64,000 nt of DNA from Mantis religiosa (Eukaryota; Arthropoda; Insecta; Mantodea; Mantidae), in contig CM060953.1 of NCBI GenBank assembly GCA_030765055.1, positions 194,282,482 through 194,346,481 of the forward strand. The letters run 5' to 3'. The translations under genes were made by a program, and so were the position numbers. Below the pieces are notes generated by a model. The model was given only the letters and a program-made list of their open reading frames with translations, did no database searches and was not told where the DNA came from. Of the stretch, positions 42,481 through 55,915 are shown in pieces (the first letter of the stretch is position 1; the number at the start of each line of letters is the position of its first letter).

Positions 42481-44020
42481 TGATACAACTGATAAAGGGA
42501 ACATAACACGGATATAGCAGATGAAGGACCTGAACCAAACATTTCCAGACTTGCTACTTCCGAGAACTAACGTGAAGACATCAGCAGGCGTGGACTGTTT
42601 TAATTTTGTGACTGTACATTACCAGTATCGCCTTTACCCTCGCTCCACGTAGTTCCCAAATCTTCAAGTACTAAACACAAACAGTGCTGCCCTTCTTCAA
42701 GTGCATTCATATCTTGGCCGACTAGTATTTGTGTATGTTACGTAATTCTGCTACTCTAAGGGTTGACCAAAGTGTGTTAATAGAGAACATCTTGGATTTC
42801 TGCAACTTGGACTTTTAATTCTACGAACCCACAAAGTCACAGCACTAAGTAGTTAACTGTGGTGTGACGCATGAGTATCGGAGTACAGTGTAGTGTCGTA
42901 TCTCAAGGAAGGTGTCTCTTTCAAACAGAGAAACTTTAAAAAAAGAATAACGCAGAGAAAAACGTCGAGTACTATTTGGACGAGTTACATAGATGAGAAC
43001 ATTTCTGGGAGAAGTGCGTAGAGTTACAAGGAGACTATGTTGAAAAATATTATTACTGCTTTATTGTCATCTTTATTAGGTGGGACACTTTTCAGACCAC
43101 CTATGCATACACGTAAGAAGTTACTTAGAGTTTCTGCGATTCATGTAATCTCTCCAGTTACAAGACCAATCATCACACACCGAGTAGTTCAAAAGTGTAA
43201 TTGCTAGTAACGAGAGTGGAGTTTCCATATTTTGTGGCTGTAATATCAACGTGCATTGCGTCAATGCGGTATGCCGCCAATATGGACTCGACCAAGATTC
43301 CGTTGATATGCCGCAAATTGTAAACGCAAATCATTTGTAACCATGGAAACCGACGACGTTCACATGGTCGTCAGTCTCATACCTTGATTTACACAATGGA
43401 ACAACGGTTACCTCAAAATAATTATCTGCATTCTTATGTTTTACCATTTGAAAGACAAACATTGTACATTGGATATTTGCTTATAGGTAAAGGCTATCTA
43501 GACGAATATAGAAGACAGTCAAATCTTTTAAAAGCCGGTTATTATGTGAAGACGTTTAAATTGAGTACCATTTGTATAAGGAGGAAGAAAAGAAAATAGT
43601 AAAGAAAGGAAGAATTTTGTCCATCTCCTTCGCTTTACCATTTATGTAAAAGTAATTCCGAGTGTGCAGATCAATTCTCAGGCTACTTCTAATCCAAGAT
43701 GTCGATTTTACTGGCCACTGAAATATTTAAGCAAACAGTGATTTAATCAAAGATTTAAGACCGATGTTGGAAGTGAGAGAAAAGGATCCTACACAAAGAT
43801 TAATTTGTGTTATGTGAAATTCTTTGGAAGCATTTCTTAAGCGCACTGTGCATAGGTACCAACGATTGCATTTCAGTTATAATTGTTCACAGACACACAG
43901 ACACACGCGAGCGTCCAAATGTTTATCTTTCTTCGGGGGAAGCCACAAAGCATGTCGTTACGTTGAAATCTCAAACGAATTTCTGTACCCTCTCTACACT
44001 ATAGAAAAACGTCCCTTTAC
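42481..44020. other. No gene recognised; one dispersed motif
   Basis: About 42700-42840 holds the motif shared with 18.15-18.29 kb and 1.3 kb (cttttaattctacgaaccca). The rest, including a 71-codon frame at 43384-43599, is not recognised. Confidence 0.45.
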
Positions 44021-44780
44021 TGTCAGATCTAATGCTCGTTTCAGTTACTGCAGTGATAGGTATTATGTACTGTCTACCCACCACAAGAAAACAAGCGAGG
44101 CCTGAAGAGGGAGAGGAGCTTGAAGTGTTTATCTGCTCTGTTACTGGATCTGTTTACTACGATATGAGTGTATGAGAGTACATATGAGTCTCCCATACTG
44201 TCAGATCTAATGCTCGTTTCAGTTACTGCAGTGATAGGTATTATGTACTGTCTACCCACAACAAGAAGACAAGCCGGGCCTGAAAAGGGAGAGGAGCTTG
44301 AAGTGTTTATCTGCTCTGTTACTGGATCTGTTTACTACGATATGAGTGTATGAGAGTACATATGAGTCACCCATACTGTCAGATCTAATGCTCGTTTCAG
44401 TTACTGCAGTGATAGGTATTATGTACTGTCTACCCATCACAAGAAGACAAGCGGGGCCTGAAGAGGGAGAGGAGCTTGAAGTGTTTATCTGCTCTGTTAC
44501 TGGATCTGTTTACTACGATATGAGTGTATGAGAGTACATATGAGTCACCCATACTGTCAGATCTAATGCTCGTTTCAGTTACTGCAGTGATAGGTATTAT
44601 GTACTGTCTACCCATCACAAGAAGACAAGCGGGGTCTGAAGAGGGAGAGGAGCTTGAACTGTTTATCTGTTCTGCTGGTAGATCTGTTCACTACGAAATG
44701 AGTATATGAGAGTACATATGAGTTACCCATACTGTTAGATCTAATGCTCGTTTCAGTAACTGCAGTGATATGTATTATGC
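44021..44780. repeat. 178 bp tandem repeat, four full units and a partial one
   Basis: The word tgtcagatct occurs at 44021, 44199, 44377 and 44555, and as tgttagatct at 44733, exactly 178 bp apart. Each unit carries a frame of about 61 codons (MYESTYESPILSDLM start). Since 178 is not a multiple of three, the units are not one protein, so the frames are probably incidental. The first and last units are the most divergent. Confidence 0.95.
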
Positions 44781-45295
44781 ATGGGTTAGTTACTGTGTAT
44801 TACACGAATCTAACATACTTATTATATCCGGACGGCGAGCGGACAGGAAAGGAGATTACGATACCCATTCCTCTGTCTTGCTTTCTGGAGTGGGCAGACA
44901 GTACAAGGCAGTGTGTCAAGGAACATTGTCCTTTAGCGACGAGCATTTCACTTGCTTATCTTGTTAGCGGTAAGAGCGAAATATTTATAACCTGGCGTAC
45001 AGGTAGCGCGTTAGTTCTTGACGAATGACCTTCAATGGAAGTCCAGTAAGCTGGGCTGTGCTTAATAAACAGGCCAGCAAATAGTTTGTTGGGATAACAA
45101 ACAGCTCTTTGTTCCTCTATTGTATTTGTGTACAAAATCCAGTGGAAAGTTTTGTGCTTTACGGATGTATGCATGAAAGTGTTTTAACGAGTACTAACTA
45201 GTTACGTGTTGATGATTATTATTATTATGGTGATGTTTAAGAGCGCTCAAATGCGCGGACATCAGCGCCCGTGAAATCCAAATTATGCTAACTTT
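44781..45295. other. No gene recognised
   Basis: Left flank of the 11 bp satellite. A pair of short frames at 44744-45028 extends from the last 178 bp unit and is not recognised. Confidence 0.45.
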
Positions 45296-45299
45296 ATTT

Positions 45300-48200
45300 G
45301 TCTTCAGGCTTGTCTCTGGCTTCGCTCTGGCCTCACTCTAACCTCATTCTCTAACTTAACTCTGACCTGGCTCTGGCTAGGCTCCGACTTCACTCTAACC
45401 TCAGTCTAAATTCACTCTAACTTGACTCTGGCCTGGCTCTGGATTTGCTCTGGCCTCACTCTAATTTCATTCTCTAACTTAGCTCTGGTTTGGCTCTGGC
45501 TAGGCTCTGGCTAGGCTCTGGCTAGGCTCTGGCTTTGCACTGGCTAGGCTCTGGCTAGGCTCTGGCTTGGCTCTGGCTAGGCTCTGGCTTCACTCTAACC
45601 TCAGTCTAAATTCACTCTAACTTGACTCTGGCCTGGCTCTGGTTTGGCTCTGGCTTGGCTCTGGCTTGGCTCTGGCTAGGCTCTGGCTAGGCTCTGGCTA
45701 GGCTCTGGCTTCACTCTAACCTCAGTCTAAATTCACTCTAACTTGACTCTGGCCTGGCTCTGGATTGGCTCTGGCTAGGCTCTGGCTTTGCATTGGCTAG
45801 GCTCTGGCTAGGCTCTGGCTTGGCTCTGGCTAGGCTCTGGCTAGGCTCTGGCTAGGCTCTGGCTAGGCTCTGGCTAGGCTCTGGCTTCACTCTAACCTCA
45901 GTCTAAATTCACTCTAACTTGACTCTGGCCTGGCTCTGGATTTGCTCTGGCCTCACTCTTATTTCATTCTCTAACTTAGCTCTGGTTTGGCTCTGGCTAG
46001 GCCCTGGCTAGGCTCTGGCTAGGCTCTGGCTTTGCACTGGCTAGGCTCTGGCTTGGCTCTGGCTTGGCTCTGGCTAGGCTCTGGCTTAACTCTAACCTCA
46101 GCCTAATTCACTCTAACTTGACTCTGGCCTGGCTCTGGTTTGGCTCTGGCTTGGCTCTGGCTTGGCTCTGGCTTGGCTCTGGCTAGGCTCTGGCTAGGCT
46201 CTGGCTAGGCTCTGGCTAGGCTCTGGCTAGGCTCTGGCTTCACTCTAACCTCAGTCTAAATTCACTCTAACTTGACTCTGGCCTGGCTCTGGCTTGGCTC
46301 TGGCTAGGCTCTGGCTTTGCACTGGCTAGGCTCTGGCTAGGCTCTGGCTTGGCTCTGGCTAGGCTCTGGCTAGGCTCTGGCTTTGCACTGGCTAGGCTCT
46401 GGCTAGGCTCTGGCTAGGCTCTGGCTAGGCTCTGGCTTCACTCTAACCTCAGTCTAAATTCACTCTAACTTGACTCTGGCCTGGCTCTGGATTTGCTCTG
46501 GCCTCACTCTTATTTCATTCTCTAACTTAGCTCTGGTTTGGCTCTGGCTAGGCTCTGGCTAGGCTCTGGCTAGGCTCTGGCTAGGCTCTGGCTAGGCTCT
46601 GGCTTTGCACTGGCTAGGCTCTGGCTAGGCTCTGGCTTGGCTCTGGCTAGGCTCTGGCTAGGCTCTGGCTTCACTCTAACCTCAGTCAAAATTCACTCTA
46701 ACTTGACTCTGGCCTGGCTCTGGTTTGGCTCTGGCTTGGCTCTGGCTTGGCTCTGGCTAGGCTCTGGCTTTGCACTGGCTAGGCTCTGGCTAGGCTCTGG
46801 CTTGGCTCTGGCTAGGCTCTGGCTAGGCTCCGACTTCACTCTAACCTCAGTCTAAATTCACTCTAACTTGACTCTGGCCTGGCTCTGGATTTGCTCTGGC
46901 CTCACTCTAATTTCATTCTCTAACTTAGCTCTGGTTTGGCTCTGGCTTGGCTCTGGCTTGGCTCTGGCTAGGCTCTGGCTAGGCACTGGCTAGGCTCCAA
47001 ACCCGTTCCGGTCTCGCTCTGGCTTCGCTCTGGCCTCACTCTAACATCATTCTCTAACTTAACTCTGACCTGGCTCTGGCTAGGCTCTGGCTTCACTCTA
47101 ACCTCAGTCTAAATTCACTCTAACTTGACTCTGGCCTGGCTCTGGATTTGCTCTGGCCTCACTCTAATTTCATTCTCTAACTTAGCTCTGGTTTGGCTCT
47201 GGCTAGGCTCTGGCTAGGCTCTGGCTAGGCTCTGGCTTTGCACTGGCTAGGCTCTGGCTAGGCTCTGGCTTGGCTCTGGCTAGGCTCTGGCTAGGCTCTG
47301 GCTTCACTCTAACCTCAGTCTAAATTCACTCTAACTTGACTCTGGCCTGGCTCTGGATTTGCTCTGGCCTCACTCTAATTTCATTCTCTAACTTAGCTCT
47401 GGTTTGGCTCTGGCTTGGCTCTGGCTTGGCTCTGGCTAGGCTCTGGCTTTGCACTGGCTAGGCTCTGGCTAGGCTCTGGCTTGGCTCTGGCTAGGCTCTG
47501 GCTAGGCTCCGACTTCACTCTAACCTCAGTCTAAATTCACTCTAACTTGACTCTGGCCTGGCTCTGGATTTGCTCTGGCCTCACTCTAATTTCATTCTCT
47601 AACTTAGCTCTGGTTTGGCTCTGGCTTGGCTCTGGCTTGGCTCTGGCTAGGCTCTGGCTTTGCACTGGCTAGGCTCTGGCTAGGCTCTGGCTTGGCTCTG
47701 GCTAGGCTCTGGCTTCACTCTAACCTCAGTCAAAATTCACTCTAACTTGACTCTGGCCTGGCTCTGGTTTGGCTCTGGCTTGGCTCTGGCTAGGCTCTGG
47801 CTTTGCACTGGCTAGGCTCTGGCTAGGCTCTGGCTTGGCTCTGGCTAGGCTCTGGCTAGGCTCCGACTTCACTCTAACCTCAGTCTAAATTCACTCTAAC
47901 TTGACTCTGGCCTGGCTCTGGATTTGCTCTGGCCTCACTCTAATTTCATTCTCTAACTTAGCTCTGGTTTGGCTCTGGCTTGGCTCTGGCTTGGCTCTGG
48001 CTTGGCTCTGGCTAGGCTCTGGCTAGGCACTGGCTAGGCTCCAAACCCGTTCCGGTCTCGCTCTGGCTTCGCTCTGGCCTCACTCTAACATCATTCTCTA
48101 ACGTAACTCTGACCTGGCTCTGGCTAGGCTCTGGCTTCACTCTAACCTCAGTCTAAATTCACTCTAACTTGACTCTGGCCTGGCTCTGGATTTGCTCTGG

Positions 48201-51200
48201 CCTCACTCTAATTTCATTCTCTAACTTAGCTCTGGTTTGGCTCTGGCTAGGCCCTGGCTAGGCTCTGGCTAGGCTCTGGCTTTGCACTGGCTAGGCTCTG
48301 GCTTGGCTCTGGCTTGGCTCTGGCTTGGCTCTGGCTAGGCTCTGGCTTCACTCTAACCTCAGTCTAAATTCACTCTAACTTGACTCTGGCCTGGCTCTGG
48401 TTTGGCTCTGGCTTGGCTCTGGCTTGGCTCTGGCTAGGCTCTGGCTAGGCTCTGGCTAGGCTCTGGCTTCACTCTAACCTCAGTCTAAATTCACTCTAAC
48501 TTGACTCTGGCCTGGCTCTGGCTAGGCTCTGGCTTTGCACTGGCTAGGCTCTGGCTAGGCTCTGGCTTGGCTCTGGCTAGGCTCTGGCTAGGCTCTGGCT
48601 TTGCACTGGCTAGGCTCGGGCTAGGCTCTGGCTAGGCTCTGGCTAGGCTCTGGCTTCACTCTAACCTCAGTCTAAATTCACTCTAACTTGACTCTGGCCT
48701 GGCTCTGGATTTGCTCTGGCCTCACTCTAATTTCATTCTCTAACTTAGCTCTGGTTTGGCTCTGGCTAGGCTCTGGCTAGGCTCTGGCTTTGCACTGGCT
48801 AGGCTCTGGCTAGGCTCTGGCTTGGCTCTGGCTAGGCTCTGGCTAGGCTCTGGCTTCACTCTAACCTCAGTCAAAATTCACTCTAACTTGACTCTGGCCT
48901 GGCTCTGGTTTGGCTCTGGCTTGGCTCTGGCTTGGCTCTGGCTAGGCTCTGGCTTTGCACTGGCTAGGCTCTGGCTAGGCTCTGGCTTGGCTCTGGCTAG
49001 GCTCTGGCTAGGCTCCGACTTGACTCTAACCTCAGTCTAAATTCACTCTAACTTGACTCTGGCCTGGCTCTGGATTTGCTCTGGCCTCACTCTAATTTCA
49101 TTCTCTAACTTAGCTCTGGTTTGGCTCTGGCTTGGCTCTGGCTTGGCTCTGGCTAGGCTCTGGCTAGGCACTGGCTAGGCTCCAAACCCGTTCCGGTCTC
49201 GCTCTGGCTTCGCTCTGGCCTCACTCTAACATCATTCTCTAACTTAACTCTGACCTGGCTCTGGCTAGGCTCTGGCTTCACTCTAACCTCAGTCTAAATT
49301 CACTCTAACTTGACTCTGGCCTGGCTCTGGATTTGCTCTGGCCTCACTCTAATTTCATTCTCTAACTTAGCTCTGGTTTGGCTCTGGCTAGGCTCTGGCT
49401 AGGCTCTGGCTAGGCTCTGGCTTTGCACTGGCTAGGCTCTGGCTAGGCTCTGGCTTGGCTCTGGCTAGGCTCTGGCTAGGCTCTGGCTTCACTCTAACCT
49501 CAGTCTAAATTCACTCTAACTTGACTCTGGCCTGGCTCTGGATTTGCTCTGGCCTCACTCTAATTTCATTCTCTAACTTAGCTCTGGTTTGGCTCTGGCT
49601 TGGCTCTGGCTTGGCTCTGGCTTGGCTCTGGCTAGGCTCCGACTTCACTCTAACCTCAGTCTAAATTCACTACAACTTGACTCTGGCCTGGCTCTGGATT
49701 TGCTCTGGCCTCACTCTAATTTCATTCTCTAACTTAGCTCTGGTTTGGCTCTGGCTAGGCTCTGGCTTCACTCTAACCTCAGTCTAAATTCACTACAACT
49801 TGACTCTGGCCTGGCTCTGGATTTGCTCTGGCCTCACTCTAATTTCATTCTCTAACTTAGCTCTGGTTTGGCTCTGGCTTGGCTCTGGCTAGGCTCTGGC
49901 TTTGCACTGGCTAGGCTCTGGCTAGGCTCTGGCTTGGCTCTGGCTAGGCTCTGGCTTCACTCTAACCTCAGTCAAAATTCACTCTAACTTGACTCTGGCC
50001 TGGCTCTGGTTTGGCTCTGGCTTGGCTCTGGCTAGGCTCTGGCTTTGCACTGGCTAGGCTCTGGCTAGGCTCTGGCTTGGCTCTGGCTAGGCTCTGGCTA
50101 GGCTCCGACTTCACTCTAACCTCAGTCTAAATTCACTCTAACTTGACTCTGGCCTGGCTCTGGATTTGCTCTGGCCTCACTCTAATTTCATTCTCTAACT
50201 TAGCTCTGGTTTGGCTCTGGCTTGGCTCTGGCTTGGCTCTGGCTAGGCTCTGGCTAGGCACTGGCTAGGCTCCAAACCCGTTCCGGTCTCGCTCTGGCTT
50301 CGCTCTGGCCTCACTCTAACATCATTCTCTAACTTAACTCTGACCTGGCTCTGGCTAGGCTCTGGCTTCACTCTAACCTCAGTCTAAATTCACTCTAACT
50401 TGACTCTGGCCTGGCTCTGGATTTGCTCTGGCCTCACTCTAATTTCATTCTCTAACTTAGCTCTGGTTTGGCTCTGGCTAGGCTCTGGCTAGGCTCTGGC
50501 TAGGCTCTGGCTTTGCACTGGCTAGGCTCTGGCTAGGCTCTGGCTTGGCTCTGGCTAGGCTCTGGCTAGGCTCTGGCTTCACTCTAACCTCAGTCTAAAT
50601 TCACTCTAACTTGACTCTGGCCTGGCTCTGGATTTGCTCTGGCCTCACTCTAATTTCATTCTCTAACTTAGCTCTGGTTTGGCTCTGGCTTGGCTCTGGC
50701 TTGGCTCTGGCTTGGCTCTGGCTAGGCTCTGGCTTTGCACTGGCTAGGCTCTGGCTAGGCTCTGGCTTGGCTCTGGCTAGGCTCTGGCTAGGCTCCGACT
50801 TCACTCTAACCTCAGTCTAAATTCACTACAACTTGACTCTGGCCTGGCTCTGGATTTGCTCTGGCCTCACTCTAATTTCATTCTCTAACTTAGCTCTGGT
50901 TTGGCTCTGGCTTGGCTCTGGCTAGGCTCTGGCTTTGCACTGGCTAGGCTCTGGCTAGGCTCTGGCTTGGCTCTGGCTAGGCTCTGGCTTCACTCTAACC
51001 TCAGTCAAAATTCACTCTAACTTGACTCTGGCCTGGCTCTGGTTTGGCTCTGGCTTGGCTCTGGCTAGGCTCTGGCTTTGCACTGGCTAGGCTCTGGCTA
51101 GGCTCTGGCTTGGCTCTGGCTAGGCTCTGGCTAGGCTCCGACTTCACTCTAACCTCAGTCTAAATTCACTCTAACTTGACTCTGGCCTGGCTCTGGATTT

Positions 51201-54065
51201 GCTCTGGCCTCACTCTAATTTCATTCTCTAACTTAGCTCTGGTTTGGCTCTGGCTTGGCTCTGGCTTGGCTCTGGCTAGGCTCTGGCTAGGCACTGGCTA
51301 GGCTCCAAACCCGTTCCGGTCTCGCTCTGGCTTCGCTCTGGCCTCACTCTAACATCATTCTCTAACTTAACTCTGACCTGGCTCTGGCTAGGCTCTGGCT
51401 TCACTCTAACCTCAGTCTAAATTCACTCTAACTTGACTCTGGCCTGGCTCTGGATTTGCTCTGGCCTCACTCTAATTTCATTCTCTAACTTAGCTCTGGT
51501 TTGGCTCTGGCTAGGCTCTGGCTAGGCTCTGGCTAGGCTCTGGCTTTGCACTGGCTAGGCTCTGGCTAGGCTCTGGCTTGGCTCTGGCTAGGCTCTGGCT
51601 AGGCTCTGGCTTCACTCTAACCTCAGTCTAAATTCACTCTAACTTGACTCTGGCCTGGCTCTGGATTTGCTCTGGCCTCACTCTAATTTCATTCTCTAAC
51701 TTAGCTCTGGTTTGGCTCTGGCTTGGCTCTGGCTTGGCTCTGGCTTGGCTCTGGCTAGGCTCTGGCTTTGCACTGGCTAGGCTCTGGCTAGGCTCTGGCT
51801 TGGCTCTGGCTAGGCTCTGGCTAGGCTCCGACTTCACTCTAACCTCAGTCTAAAGTCACTCTAACTTGACTCTGGCCTGGCTCTGGATTTGCTCTGGCCT
51901 CACTCTAATTTCATTCTCTAACTTAGCTCTGGTTTGGCTCTGGCTTGGCTCTGGCTTGGCTCTGGCTAGGCTCAGGCTTTGCACTGGCTAGGCTCTGGCT
52001 AGGCTCTGGCTTGGCTTTGGCTAGGCTCTGGCTTCACTCTAACCTCAGTCAAAATTCACTCTAACTTGACTCTGGCCTGGCTCTGGTTTGGCTCTGGCTT
52101 GGCTCTGGCTTGGCTCTGGCTAGGCTCTGGCTTTGCACTGGCTAGGCTCTGGCTTGGCTCTGGCTAGGCTCTGGCTAGGCTCCGACTTCACTCTAACCTC
52201 AGTCTAAATTCACTCTAACTTGACTCTGGCCTGGCTCTGGATTTGCTCTGGCCTCACTCTAATTTCATTCTCTAACTTAGCTCTGGTTTGGCTCTGGCTA
52301 GGCTCTGGCTAGGCTCTGGCTAGGCTCTGGCTTTGCACTGGCTAGGCTCTGGCTAGGCTCTGGCTTGGCTCTGGCTAGGCTCTGGCTAGGCTCTGGCTTC
52401 ACTCTAACCTCAGTCTAAATTCACTCTAACTTGACTCTGGCCTGGCTCTGGATTTGCTCTGGCCTCACTCTAATTTCATTCTCTAACTTAGCTCTGGTTT
52501 GGCTCTGGCTTGGCTCTGGCTTGGCTCTGGCTAGGCTCTGGCTTTGCACTGGCTAGGCTCTGGCTAGGCTCTGGCTTGGCTCTGGCTAGGCTCTGGCTAG
52601 GCTCCGACTTCACTCTAACCTCAGTCTAAATTCACTCTAACTTGACTCTGGCCTGGCTCTGGATTTGCTCTGGCCTCACTCTAATTTCATTCTCTAACTT
52701 AGCTCTGGTTTGGCTCTGCCTTGGCTCTGGCTTGGCTCTGGCTAGGCTCTGGCTTTGCACTGGCTAGGCTCCAAACCCGTTCCGGTCTCGCTCTGGCTTC
52801 GCTCTGGCCTTACTCTAACATCATTCTCTAACTTAACTCTGACCTGGGTCTGGCTAGGCTCCAACTTCACTCTAACCTCACTCTAAAGTCACTCTAACTT
52901 GACTCTGGCCTGGCTCTGGCTTGGCTCTGGCTAGGCTCTGGCTTGGCTCTGGCTTGGCTCTGGCTTGGCTCTGGCTAGGCTTTGGCTTTGCACTGGCTAG
53001 GCTCTGGCTAGGCTCTGGCTAGGCTCTGGCTAGGCTCTGGCTTGGCTCTGGCTTGGCTCTGGCTAGGCTCTGGCTTGGCTCTGGCTTGGCTCTGGCTAGG
53101 CTTTGGCTTTGCACTGGCTAGGCTCTGGCTAGGCTCTGGCTAGGCTCTGGCTTGGCTCTGGCTAGGCACTGGCTAGGCTCTGGCTAGGCTCTGGCTTGGC
53201 TCTGGCTAGGCACTGGCTAGGCTCTGGCTAGGCACTGGCTTGGCTCTGGCTAGGCTCTGGCTAGGCACTGGCTTGGCTCTGGCTAGGCTCTGGCTAGGCT
53301 CTGGCTTGGCTCTGGCTAGGCTCTGGCTAGGCTCTGGCTAGGCTCTGGCTAGGCTCTGGCTAGGCTCTGGCTTGGCTCTGGCTAGGCTCTGGCTAGGCTC
53401 TGGCTTGGCTCTGGCTAGGCACTGGCTTGGCTCTGGCTAGGCTCTGGCTAGGCTCTGGCTAGGCTCTGGCTAGGCTCTGGCTAGGCTCTGGTTTGGCTCT
53501 GGTTTGGCTCTGGCTAGGCTCTGGCTAGGCTCTGGCTAGGTTCTGGCTAGGCTCTGGCTTGGCTCTGGCTAGGCTCTGGCTAGGCTCTGGCTAGGCTCTG
53601 GCTAGGCTCTGGCTAGGCTCTGGCTAGGATCTGGCTTGGCTCTGGCTTGGCTCTGGCCTGGCTCTGGCTTGGCTCTGGCTTGGCTCTGGCTAGGCTCTGG
53701 CTAGGCTCTGGCTAGGCTCTGGCTAGGCTCTGGCTAGGCTCTGGCTAGGCTCTGGCTAGGCTCTGGCTAGGCTCTGGCTAGGCACTGGCTAGGCTCCGGC
53801 CCCGTTCCGGTCTCGCTCTGGCTTCGCTCTGGCCTCACTCTAACTTCATTCTCTAACTTAACTCTGGCTTGGCACTGGCTAGCTCCGACTTCACTCTAAG
53901 CTCACTCTAAATTCACTCTAACTTGACTCTGGCTTGGCTCCGGACCCGCTCCGGTCCCACTCTGGCTTCGCCCTGGCCTCACTCTAGCTTCATTCTCTAA
54001 CTGAACTCGGGCTTGGCTTTGGTTTGGCTTTAGCTTCGCTTGATTTCTCTCGGCTTCGCTCTACT
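45300..54065. repeat. 8.8 kb satellite of 11 bp units with higher-order repeats
   Basis: The base unit is ctctggctagg and variants (ctctggcttgg, ctctaacctca, ctctaacttga, ctctggatttg), nearly all 11 bp. Higher-order units are marked by ccaaacccgttccggtctcg at 46997, 48041, 49182, 50272, 51305 and 52771, with spacings of 1044, 1141, 1090, 1033 and 1466 bp. A variant mark is at about 53795. Between about 52.9 and 53.8 kb only the simple ggctaggctct type is present. The right edge (53.9-54.06 kb) degenerates gradually. The period makes an 11-residue frame repeat (ALARLWLGSGF), which explains the short open frames. Confidence 0.97.
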
Positions 54066-55915
54066 TCGCTTCGCTTTGCTTTATTTTCAGAGAATTTAAG
54101 GTCAAAGCCAGGTGTGCACCCAAATTAGCTAATGTGGAATCATGGAATCACAGGTCTATCACCACTCAGAGGCACCCAATCGAGATATTTGGCCAATAAC
54201 GTATTCACCGCAGTAGGCCCCTATATACCTGCTAGTTGCTAACGTGACAATGGCTCCTACAGTATCAAAAATAAAAGGAAAAACTCTACACAGTCGAGGT
54301 TTCTAATGCAAAATCCAACAATTCTGAATTAATTTTATTGTTTCATATGATATCCACATAGGAAAACTTCTAAATTTAGTCCAATATCTCTTTAACCTTT
54401 CAAAATATTCATTCTCGATCATTTCAAACAGACGGGACATAAAAAAACCTCACAGGATCATTTTGTAACACTGTTCCTTCAAATCCTCCTCTACAACTCA
54501 CGAACACGCAGGCCAAATACCGCACTCTAACCTAAATACCTGGTATGCAGATTCCAGTAGAAGTGTGCGTTTTGAGGTGACCCGAAACCAAAGAATAATT
54601 AATAAAAAAAAGTCTATGGGGACAAGGGACATTTTCTAAAAGTCGTATTCTTTTTATTCCGAGAACCTAAGAAAACGTTTATTTCCTTTGAACTGCTGGA
54701 TACAATGGAATACGATAGGTATAAGTGATAAAATTTGCGAGGTTGATGTACTATTTCCGCGTCAGTCGATTTCTGTGCGGTTACAAGTGAATGGCCTTAT
54801 TCAGCAGAAAATGGACGTTATTCAAATTAAGCTTATCTTGCAACAATAAAGTGCAGCGCAATGCTGTTGTGAACTTCTATCCCTTCAGGATTTCTCGATG
54901 TTCTGACCGTTGTACTGAAATGAGTGGAGAGAGAATCCCGTGGGAAACCGACCATTCCCTTGTCCTTTGTTAGCCAAGTCCAATAAACAGGCGTTCTCAG
55001 TCCCACTGTTTCCTAAATGCACGTAATGTGTTAACGTGTAACAAAACCAGGAGTCAACACACCAAATATTAGAGGATTTAACACGCTACGCTTATATAGC
55101 TTGTTCACATTACATATAATACGAGTTCTAGCAGTGAGACACTAAATTGCCATTGTATTACTTAGATGACAGAAAATACAACATTGTAACACGTTTTCAG
55201 GAAATTACCTCAGGACGTGTGTATGAACATATTACTGATCTGTTAAATGCAAGTTGCAGATTTTTAATAAAATGACAACTCCAACTACCTTTAACTTAAA
55301 AGCATTTATTTAATGCCATAACGATTTAGAATAAAACAAATGCTTACGATATTTGTAAGAAAAATACAATAGCTATCATGAACCTCATAGAAATAGCCTC
55401 AAAACCTCTTCATTCTGCATGATTTATGCATAACTGTAAAACCGTGTAAGATACGACAAAATCTTAATTTTCTTTTTCCCCCCGTTCAACAGTTCTCAGT
55501 AAATCTTCCTTATTCAATTGTCAAATGTTGCAACTTTTTTCAAGTAGTAAAATCGCTATTAATTTTTTTCGTGATAAAGAAAAGAGCACAGAATTTCAAA
55601 TTTGTCATGCACCGATCGGCATTTTAAAAATATAAATGTCGCTTTAGAAGAGTGAATTTAGAAAGATACCAAAGATAGGCACCTGTAAATATGAACACAC
55701 AAAAAGCCCCCTGTAGTTATAATAAAATGCTGAAAAGAAATGAAAATGCTATGAACTTCAAAAGCTGAACAATTCATCCCTAATTGATGCGAACGCTAAC
55801 CATATAGGGTCATGTGCGTTATACACTGATACCGTTAATATTAATTCTATACACATATTTCACGACGAAAGCATCGGTGTGATATCTCATTGCTGGTAGT
55901 GTGTCAAGTTCAAGA
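54066..55915. other. No gene recognised
   Basis: AT-rich right flank of the satellite. A 60-codon frame at 54791-54973 is not recognised. Confidence 0.5.

Noticed and set aside
43384..43599. 71-codon frame starting MIYTMEQRLPQNNYLHSYVL
   Set aside because: No family resemblance, no nearby exon or element; could be chance.
44021..44709. Family of small secreted proteins in the 178 bp repeats
   Set aside because: Units are not in one frame with each other and neither strand shows a convincing signal peptide or start context.
46637..51853. Repeated 67-94 codon frames (ALARLWLGS type) in the satellite
   Set aside because: Arise from the 11 bp period; no start context or conserved ends, and they are broken by length variants.
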